Source of the DNA: a virus
Length of the DNA: 42,841 bases
Strand: one strand, 5' to 3'
Virus record (IMG/VR): IMGVR_UViG_3300041432_000006
Coordinates: 1 to 42,841 of that record
The notes below the pieces were generated by a model, which worked only from the letters and a program-made list of their open reading frames with translations, made no database searches and had not been told where the DNA came from. A program made the translations under genes and the position numbers. Numbering within the stretch: position 1 is the stretch's first letter; each line of letters opens with the position of its first letter. This document shows, piece by piece, positions 37,260 to 42,841 of the stretch.

Positions 37260-40200
37260 ATGACAATAAAACTTCCAATATCATCACAGCAAAACTTATT
37301 CTTTGACAGCGAGCAATTAGATTCAGATGATCTAAATCTCGAACAATCATATGTCAATAATATTACGACCAGCCTCATAAATAATCAGGTCGGTAATGGT
37401 GTGGTGCTCAACACGCTTACTCCAAATATCTTATTTGATTCAAATACTTACAATGGATTGTTTGACGGCTACGCCATTACACCATCTAATCAACCATCAG
37501 ATACAAATTACGGTAATCAACTTGAAGTTTCGTTGTCAGATTCACTTGTTGCCGGCAAAAGAACTGTAAAAGTTGCTATAATTGGTTTAGATTTCAATGA
37601 TAATATTCAATATGATACATTTACATTCTATTTGAATGAAAGTCAAATAACAAAAAAGCATTATGTGCGAGTGCTTCTTATTTTGACTAATGATTTTAGT
37701 GGTTTGCCAACTCAATCTTTCAATCTTGGCGGAAGAATTGTTATCAAAGATGCTCAACAACTTTTCGTTTCAAGAGATCCTATCATGGTTTCGCAAGATG
37801 TTGAACCAAGTTTATTTTGGAGAGATTTCTTCGTTCCAGCTGGTATGACTTTTCAAACTTTCCTAACCACATCTCTTGCCAACATTCCTGCGCCATATAA
37901 TACATACAGTGTGGATAGTCTAAATATTTCTACTGGTGTTTTACAAAATACAATCATAAGCGCTGGCGATATTACAACCCAAGTTGGTGAAAAGTTTTTA
38001 GCCACAACAAATAATATTCAAAAAATTACACTTCTTCTTGGTGTGCAAAATCTTGCTCAACCAAGCAATTTAGTTTGGACTGGCGATTTAGTTGTTAGCA
38101 TTTACCCACTTCAATCAACTGTAAATTGCGCAACAGATATAGTACCAGATCTTGCTATCGATTACGATCCGTCAAATATTCCATTAGCTCAATTATCTTA
38201 TGAATATACAGACTTATCCGCCCAGGGTGTCATACTAAATGGAAATCTTCAACCAGTCGATTTCGTATTTAGCAATACATCAGTGGCAGGCGGTAGCGTA
38301 ATTATTCCGGGCCAATATTACGCATTTACAGTAAAGAGACAAGGGGCAGCCAATGTATGTGATTTTCTTATTGGAACGGGCGGAAGCTATAGCACAACAT
38401 CGCGAGTATCCATCTTTTCTGGCACATCTTGGACGGATAATGCGGATCAGGAATTATGGTTTAGAGTATTTCACGACGCTGCAAAAATCACTGATGGGCA
38501 GGCATATGAAACAGGAAAAGGCATCGTAGTCCCAAAGACTCAACTTGACACCACAACAAGCGCACAAGTTGATTATTCTCTTGACAGCATTTCATTCTTT
38601 GGCAATAGCCTTTATTATGGAGTACTTCAAGCTACTACGCTCCCAAGCGGTCAAGTCCAAGATCAAAGAACGGGCAACCTCGTCAATTCACTTCAACAAT
38701 TCGTTCCAACCCTTACATTGGTTAATGCGCTAGGATTGCAAAATTTGCAAACAGCATCCGAACCATTTGTAGTCGGTGTTATCGAAGACGAAAATCAAAA
38801 GTCTAATGCTGGCCCGCAAACTATAAACGCAGCTATCCATGGTTGGACTTACGTTGAGAATCAATTAGTTCTTCCAATAATCACCAATTCAAGCGATCCA
38901 AGATACGATGTAAATGTTGAAGCGCTTGTTGCAAATTTTGATAATGGCGATTTCAACGAAGCTCAAATAGTTCCGGATGGATATAACGCAGCAATCAATT
39001 ACAGAATAGCAAAGACAGAATTAATTACCATGATTTATGGTGATGTTGATGGCGACGGCATTATTACTCAAAATGATTTAGCTCTTATGCAAAATATATT
39101 CGGCGCCAGCCTAAATTCATCGCCGCCAGCAACAACTCAAATGAGTTCAGTCGACGGATATTACACAGTATCTAATGGTTATCCTGTTTATACAAACGGC
39201 TTCGTAAATGATTTATTCGTTCCAATTACATTTAGTATCCTTGATCCATCAAATAATAACTATGCAGTTTGGTCAGCGTCAGACGGTTATTTGCGTGTAA
39301 GCCCAACCAATCCTGGACAAGCGGTATTCAATAGTCAATCAACTAATTTTACAAACACCGCAGCTCCGGGCCCAGATGGATATTTCCCACGTGGAATAGG
39401 AAATTACAATCTTCTAATCCAAACATCGTCAAGCTCGCTCAATGTTGGTCAATTCTCAATTAATGGATATGAAACAATAAATGGCATCACTTATGATGGT
39501 TATATCAACATAAGCAAATTGTATTATCCATCATCAGATAGTATATTGCAAATTTTACGCGCCGATATAAATCAAGACGGACAAATCACAGAGGAAGACG
39601 GATATTTACTTTCTCAATACTTGAATAATGCACCGGCAATTGCTGGCGATACGTTCCCTCCAACACTTTACCCATCATCACTAATTGGAACACAATTCAA
39701 TGTATTGAGATTTACGCTCGAAGAGTTTATTGATAGGGCGGATGATTTCCCATCAACTTCTTTGAGTAGAGCGACTACAGTACACACTCCTCAAGATATT
39801 TTCCTAAATGACACCACGCTTCAAAACGAAGTATTTATTGATGGCTATACTCAACTCTACTCAACTCCAATTATTATAACAAAACAATTTACATGGGAAG
39901 ATTATCTAATTGCAGCAAGTAGTGGAACACCACCAATACCAACTATATTTACAGATCCTTTACCAACTGTTCCGCCTCCCGTTCATACTCCATCAGGCAT
40001 TACTTACCAAACATATCCATTATCAAATACAGATGCATATAATACAAGTATTACTAATGTATTTGCGCCAAATGATATAATTATTGGTAAAGGTGATTTG
40101 AGACGCCCCGATGGCTCTTTCTATAAAGTAGATTTTGAGGTAGGATCTCTTACACTTGAAATACCTCCATCAGTTATGGGAACGGACCAAACAATCAATA

Positions 40201-40604
40201 TATTTGATTATTTCGTAGCAGATAATGGAAATGGTAATGGAATTACAAGATTTGGTTATCCGGCAATGCGTTTCGCAGACTATTCAGTCGTTCCAGTAAA
40301 TGCAATAGCAAATAATCAAGTAAGATTTTCAGTTGCAGTTCAATCGTTCTTTCCACAATTAGACGGTTATGATATGATTGATGGTTATTATGGCGTTCTT
40401 GTTGATGGTAGGATGGGCGTGTATATTGATGACACCACTGGCTGCTTGAGAATAAACTTCGCGAATTTATTTCAATATCCTGTGTCGCCAACATCTATCA
40501 CGAAAATACAGATCGATGTATACTTGAAAAAGGGTGGTTTCACGAACCAACCATTAACTGTTGGAACCACGCAGATGCAAAATTTGTTAGGGCTTATTTC
40601 CTAA
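37260..40604 (+). CDS. Fibre-like virion protein with split dockerin-type calcium-binding repeats
   Basis: A 1114-residue beta-rich protein after the giant mosaic gene, with an ATAGGA Shine-Dalgarno. Two dockerin-type F-hand calcium loops stand out: DVDGDGIITQND at residues 595-606 and DINQDGQITEED at 769-780, each followed by the L-x-x-(Y/I)-(L/F) helix end. True dockerins carry the two loops close together; here ~160 residues lie between them. Ten Asp-Gly-Tyr tripeptides occur, one of which supplies the last calcium ligand of the second loop. The N-terminus (SSQQNLFFDSEQLDSDDLN) resembles attachment ends of other baseplate fibre proteins, and the C-terminus is strand-rich. Likely a calcium-stabilised tail fibre or baseplate appendage. 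Confidence 0.55.
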   Translation: MTIKLPISSQQNLFFDSEQLDSDDLNLEQSYVNNITTSLINNQVGNGVVLNTLTPNILFDSNTYNGLFDGYAITPSNQPSDTNYGNQLEVSLSDSLVAGKRTVKVAIIGLDFNDNIQYDTFTFYLNESQITKKHYVRVLLILTNDFSGLPTQSFNLGGRIVIKDAQQLFVSRDPIMVSQDVEPSLFWRDFFVPAGMTFQTFLTTSLANIPAPYNTYSVDSLNISTGVLQNTIISAGDITTQVGEKFLATTNNIQKITLLLGVQNLAQPSNLVWTGDLVVSIYPLQSTVNCATDIVPDLAIDYDPSNIPLAQLSYEYTDLSAQGVILNGNLQPVDFVFSNTSVAGGSVIIPGQYYAFTVKRQGAANVCDFLIGTGGSYSTTSRVSIFSGTSWTDNADQELWFRVFHDAAKITDGQAYETGKGIVVPKTQLDTTTSAQVDYSLDSISFFGNSLYYGVLQATTLPSGQVQDQRTGNLVNSLQQFVPTLTLVNALGLQNLQTASEPFVVGVIEDENQKSNAGPQTINAAIHGWTYVENQLVLPIITNSSDPRYDVNVEALVANFDNGDFNEAQIVPDGYNAAINYRIAKTELITMIYGDVDGDGIITQNDLALMQNIFGASLNSSPPATTQMSSVDGYYTVSNGYPVYTNGFVNDLFVPITFSILDPSNNNYAVWSASDGYLRVSPTNPGQAVFNSQSTNFTNTAAPGPDGYFPRGIGNYNLLIQTSSSSLNVGQFSINGYETINGITYDGYINISKLYYPSSDSILQILRADINQDGQITEEDGYLLSQYLNNAPAIAGDTFPPTLYPSSLIGTQFNVLRFTLEEFIDRADDFPSTSLSRATTVHTPQDIFLNDTTLQNEVFIDGYTQLYSTPIIITKQFTWEDYLIAASSGTPPIPTIFTDPLPTVPPPVHTPSGITYQTYPLSNTDAYNTSITNVFAPNDIIIGKGDLRRPDGSFYKVDFEVGSLTLEIPPSVMGTDQTINIFDYFVADNGNGNGITRFGYPAMRFADYSVVPVNAIANNQVRFSVAVQSFFPQLDGYDMIDGYYGVLVDGRMGVYIDDTTGCLRINFANLFQYPVSPTSITKIQIDVYLKKGGFTNQPLTVGTTQMQNLLGLIS

Positions 40605-40635
40605 AATTATTTTTCAAATAAAAATAAATTTGCCG

Positions 40636-40644
40636 TGTTATATC
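40636..40644 (+). promoter_or_regulatory. Variant late-promoter motif before the glycosyltransferase gene
   Basis: TGTTATATC differs from TGATATATA at two positions and ends seven bases before ATG 40652, the same spacing as at the HNH gene. No Shine-Dalgarno lies between them. Being a variant in AT-rich DNA it is weaker evidence than the exact copies. Confidence 0.3.
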
Positions 40645-40651
40645 ATCAGCC

Positions 40652-41779
40652 ATGAAGATAAAAATGCAGCAATTTATGGGTAGCAACCATAGCTGGTCAA
40701 CGACGGGTCGTGGAATTGCGCGAGGACTAAAACTATTAAATAATGAAGTTGAGATATTTTCAACAAATGGTATAGAACATTTTCCAGATGACTTGAAACC
40801 CAATCTTATTGGATATGTTGAGGAAAACCAACCAAAAGTATTTGGCAGAGTTCCGAGCAACGATTATGATGCGCAAATTTCATATACTAGCATGAAAAAT
40901 TTTCCAATTTATTTTTCCCATGGTAAAAAAAATAGAATTGGTATATGGTGCTACGAATTTAAAGGCAAAAATGTTTTGCCAAATGGCTTCGCTAAACACC
41001 ATAATAATTGCGATGTATTATGCCCACCATCAGAATTTGCAAAGCAAGTTTTTTTAGAATCTAATATACCTGAAAATAAAATTAAAATAATTCCGCACGG
41101 TATAGACGCGATGGATTATAAGAAAACTTCAACAATTCAATTGCCAACAAATAAAAAATTTAAAATACTTGCGAACATCGCTCAAAATCACATAAGAAAA
41201 AATATCCCCGGACTCTTGACAGCGTACGGATCAGCGTTTAATATTGCTGACGACGTATGCTTGATCCTAAAAGCCAAAGAAAGAAAGCCTACAAATACTT
41301 TTGATATATCACTAAATGATTGCTTAAATGATTTTAGACAAAAATTTCCAAAACATGGTGAAGTAAAAATATTATCAAATTTTATTGTAGATATGTCCGA
41401 TTTGTATAGAAGTGTTGATGCTACATTTACAATGTCATTTTGCGAGGCATTTTATTATGTCGCATTGGAGTCAATAGCGGCTGGCAAATTAGCTATCGCA
41501 CCGAATTATGGTGGCCAATTGGATTTTCTCAATGCAGATAACTCGCTTTTGATTGATGGTAAAGAAGAGCAAGCGAATCCTAAGAGCATGTATTGGGAGC
41601 AGAAAAGTTCAGCCTTATGGTTTAAGCCATCAATTGATGACGCCGTAGATAAACTACGATATGCTTATAATAATTTTGAAACAATGAATGCTGTTATAGA
41701 AAAAGATAGAGAAAAAGTTTATCAAAAATTTGATTGGTCAAATATATCTAAACAATATTTAGATTTATGCACAGTATAA
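40652..41779 (+). CDS. Glycosyltransferase, GT-B fold (GT1/GT4-like)
   Basis: A 375-residue retaining-type glycosyltransferase that would move a sugar from a nucleotide-sugar donor to an unknown acceptor. The C-terminal half carries the family signs: CPPSEFAKQVFLESNIPENK leading into IIPHGID (residues 146-152), KFKILANIAQNHIRKNIPGL at the inter-domain start, and the E-x7-E donor site EAFYYVALE (E265, E273) followed by AGKLAIAPNYGGQLDFL. The N-terminal half is shorter and less typical of the acceptor domain (GRGIARGLKLL). The stop overlaps the next ATG (TAATG). Position right after the fibre genes suggests modification of virion proteins or of the host surface, but phage DNA glucosylation cannot be excluded. 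ATG 40664 is an alternative start. Confidence 0.8.
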   Translation: MKIKMQQFMGSNHSWSTTGRGIARGLKLLNNEVEIFSTNGIEHFPDDLKPNLIGYVEENQPKVFGRVPSNDYDAQISYTSMKNFPIYFSHGKKNRIGIWCYEFKGKNVLPNGFAKHHNNCDVLCPPSEFAKQVFLESNIPENKIKIIPHGIDAMDYKKTSTIQLPTNKKFKILANIAQNHIRKNIPGLLTAYGSAFNIADDVCLILKAKERKPTNTFDISLNDCLNDFRQKFPKHGEVKILSNFIVDMSDLYRSVDATFTMSFCEAFYYVALESIAAGKLAIAPNYGGQLDFLNADNSLLIDGKEEQANPKSMYWEQKSSALWFKPSIDDAVDKLRYAYNNFETMNAVIEKDREKVYQKFDWSNISKQYLDLCTV

Positions 41780-42093
41780 TGGAAGTTAAAATAATTGATC
41801 TTGGCAACGGAGCCCAACTAAAAATATATGGTGGGGATGGAAATTCTTATCATTCAACTTATCATTTAAATGGCGCCAAATGTTGGTATCTAAATGGCAA
41901 ACGACATAGAACCGATGGTCCTGCTATTGAAGATGCTAATGGAAGTAAATCTTGGTGGATAAATGGCAAATTACATAGAGTTGATGGGCCCGCCGTTGAA
42001 TATGCTAATGGTGATAAATGGTGGTATATAAATGGTAAAGAATATTCAGAAGAAGAATTTAATATAATCAAAGAAGTTTTGTGGATGTTATAA
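41779..42093 (+). CDS. HRxDGPA repeat protein, paralogue 1 (two repeats)
   Basis: A 104-residue protein. The start is set at ATG 41779, which overlaps the glycosyltransferase stop, because from there the N-terminus (MEVKIIDLGNG) matches both downstream paralogues; an ATG at 41767 would add four unmatched residues. The architecture is an N-terminal cap (IDLGNGAQ), two ~23-residue repeats of the form W-Y-L-NGK-x-HR-(T/V)-DGPA-(I/V)-E-x-ANG-x-K, and a C-terminal cap (YINGKEYSEEEFNIIKEVLW). Such Trp/Tyr-rich repeats are common in phage and giant-virus proteins of unknown role and recall MORN-like beta-hairpin repeats. Function unknown. Confidence 0.75.
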   Translation: MEVKIIDLGNGAQLKIYGGDGNSYHSTYHLNGAKCWYLNGKRHRTDGPAIEDANGSKSWWINGKLHRVDGPAVEYANGDKWWYINGKEYSEEEFNIIKEVLWML

Positions 42094-42745
42094 TATGAAA
42101 ATTATAGATCTTGGCAATGGCGTAGAATATATAATAGATGCTAATGGTACTAAACGTTGGTATCTCCGTGATAAACTCCATAGAACCGATGGGCCTGCTA
42201 TTGAGTGGCCTAGTGGTAATAAATGGTGGTATCTAAATGGCAAACTTCATAGAACCGATGGACCTGCTATTGAACGTGCTAATGATAGTAAATATTGGTA
42301 TCTAAATGGCGAACATCATAGAACAGATGGACCTGCTTTTGAAGGTGCTAATGGTACCAAATGTTGGTATCTAAATGGTAAACCTCATAGAACCGATGGT
42401 CCTGCTGTTGAACATATTGATGGTAGTCAAGAGTGGTATATAAATGGCAAAGAATATTCAGAAGAAGAATTTAATATAATCAAAGAAGTTTTATGGGCTA
42501 TATAAATGGAAACAATAGATCTCGGAAATGGTGCAGAGTGTATAATAAATAATTTTGGAGATAAATTTTGGTGTATAAATGGCAAATGGCATAGAGTCGA
42601 TGGGCCTGCTGTTGAATGGGCTGGTGGTGATAAACTTTGGTTTCTAAATGGCGAATTTCATAGAACCGATGGTCCTGCCATTGAATATACTAATGGTGAT
42701 AAATTTTGGTATATAAATGACAAAGAATATACAGAAGAAGAGTTC
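41869..42745 (+). repeat. Tandem 69-base coding repeats across three paralogous genes
   Basis: About eight copies of a 69-base unit, centred on the code for W-Y-x-NGK-x-HR-x-DGPA, are spread over three consecutive genes (2, 4 and 2 copies). Copies are imperfect, in phase with the reading frame and have no unique spacers, so this is a protein repeat rather than a CRISPR array. Segments such as TGGTATCTAAATGGC recur almost exactly, giving substrates for slippage or recombination. Confidence 0.85.
42095..42505 (+). CDS. HRxDGPA repeat protein, paralogue 2 (four repeats)
   Basis: A 136-residue member of the same tandem family, starting one base after the previous stop. N-cap MKIIDLGNGVEYIID, then four 23-residue repeats (LRDKLHRTDGPAIE, LNGKLHRTDGPAIE, LNGEHHRTDGPAFE, LNGKPHRTDGPAVE) and the C-cap YINGKEYSEEEFNIIKEVLW, nearly identical to that of paralogue 1. 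The extra repeats show that the family changes length by gain or loss of 69-base units. Probably a stack of beta-hairpins with exposed Trp, Tyr, His and Arg side chains, suitable for binding, but no partner is known. Confidence 0.75.
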   Translation: MKIIDLGNGVEYIIDANGTKRWYLRDKLHRTDGPAIEWPSGNKWWYLNGKLHRTDGPAIERANDSKYWYLNGEHHRTDGPAFEGANGTKCWYLNGKPHRTDGPAVEHIDGSQEWYINGKEYSEEEFNIIKEVLWAI

Positions 42746-42778
42746 AATATAATAAAAGAATTATTATGGGCAATATGA
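42506..42778 (+). CDS. HRxDGPA repeat protein, paralogue 3 (two repeats)
   Basis: A 90-residue paralogue that starts on the base after the preceding stop. N-cap METIDLGNGAECIIN, two repeats (INGKWHRVDGPAVEWAGG and LNGEFHRTDGPAIEYTNG) and the C-cap YINDKEYTEEEFNIIKELLW. It has diverged more than the other two in both caps and repeats (NDKEYTEEE for NGKEYSEEE), pointing to an older duplication. No Shine-Dalgarno is obvious at any of the three genes, so they are probably translated by reinitiation along one message from the glycosyltransferase. Function unknown. Confidence 0.75.
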   Translation: METIDLGNGAECIINNFGDKFWCINGKWHRVDGPAVEWAGGDKLWFLNGEFHRTDGPAIEYTNGDKFWYINDKEYTEEEFNIIKELLWAI

Positions 42779-42829
42779 AAACAATGACAATTAATATTCA
42801 ATATATGTATTTTATAAAGGCAGTATAAA

Positions 42830-42841
42830 ATGACCCAAGTA
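42830..42841 (+). CDS. Start of a further gene, cut by right edge
   Basis: An ATG followed by ACC CAA GTA begins 12 bases before the end of the window. An AAAGG at 42816-42820 lies at Shine-Dalgarno distance, which is the only reason to call a start here. Four codons are too few to say anything about the product. Confidence 0.35.

Noticed and set aside
93-40388. DGY nonamers as a mobile mini-insertion or a translational bypass signal
   Set aside because: Synonymous codons vary, no copies seen out of frame, and in the dockerin loop and module alignments DGY replaces other residues without changing length, so substitution rather than insertion.
40607-40627. Inverted repeat TTATTTTT / AAAAATAA after the fibre gene as a terminator
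   Set aside because: All pairs are A-U and no T run follows; likely to arise by chance in such AT-rich DNA.
41869-42745. 69-base repeats as a CRISPR array
   Set aside because: Repeats are imperfect, contiguous, in frame and coding; there are no unique spacers.
42775-42828. 17-codon ORF starting in the TGA of paralogue 3
   Set aside because: No coding signal beyond an ATG overlapping a stop; too short and not similar to the caps or repeats of the family.
1-42841. Stop-codon reassignment as in some megaphages
   Set aside because: TAA, TAG and TGA each end genes at sensible places followed by new starts, and no conserved domain is interrupted by in-frame TAG or TGA.

Overview
The window is a late structural module of a large contractile-tailed bacteriophage (myovirus), probably a jumbo phage judging by the size of its tail proteins (five ORFs above 950 codons, one of 2357). 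Every gene I accept lies on the + strand. They are packed with gaps or overlaps of a few bases, and the DNA is AT-rich. Genes end in TAA, TAG or TGA, so the ordinary bacterial code applies. I see no tRNA, integrase, IS element, CRISPR array or bacterial housekeeping gene, and no stretch over 300 bases without a gene. The host cannot be read from the sequence.

Layout. (1) 1-4167: two abutting beta-helix/fibre-like ORFs, the first cut by the left edge. (2) 4170-5015: a neck or tail-terminator-like protein. (3) 5158-9794: tail sheath, an intergenic HNH homing endonuclease, and tail tube, closed by a strong intrinsic terminator. (4) 9932-13421: tail assembly chaperone G, its -1 frameshift extension T, and the tape measure. 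(5) 13429-25952: a gpU/XkdP-position tail protein, a 1641-aa hub, an OB-fold spike, a small acidic protein, a virion protein with three hydrophobic segments, a 564-aa structural protein and a gp25-like wedge protein. (6) 26005-40604: a baseplate-J-like protein, a 2357-aa LamG-type mosaic and a 1114-aa fibre-like protein with a split dockerin-type calcium-binding pair. (7) 40652-42778: a GT-B glycosyltransferase and three tandem paralogues made of 23-residue HRxDGPA repeats. A further gene starts at the right edge.

How the genes work together. Sheath and tube form the contractile tail. The tape measure with the G/GT chaperones sets tail length. Hub, spike, gp25-like and J-like proteins build the baseplate, and the large beta-rich proteins decorate it and probably contact the host. 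A TGATATATA motif recurs before transcription blocks and is probably the late promoter. In three places (HNH gene, 21631 gene, glycosyltransferase) this motif or a variant lies only 7-10 bases before an ATG that has no Shine-Dalgarno, which suggests leaderless mRNAs.

Most notable observations: a textbook -1 frameshift signal (A AAA AAA plus a perfect 9-bp stem-loop); 40 in-frame Asp-Gly-Tyr tripeptides confined to eight virion proteins, mostly the probable outer-surface ones, and absent from the tube, tape measure, hub and spike; a recurring beta-module shared by sheath, baseplate and fibre genes; the split dockerin pair; and the modular repeat-gene family beside the glycosyltransferase.
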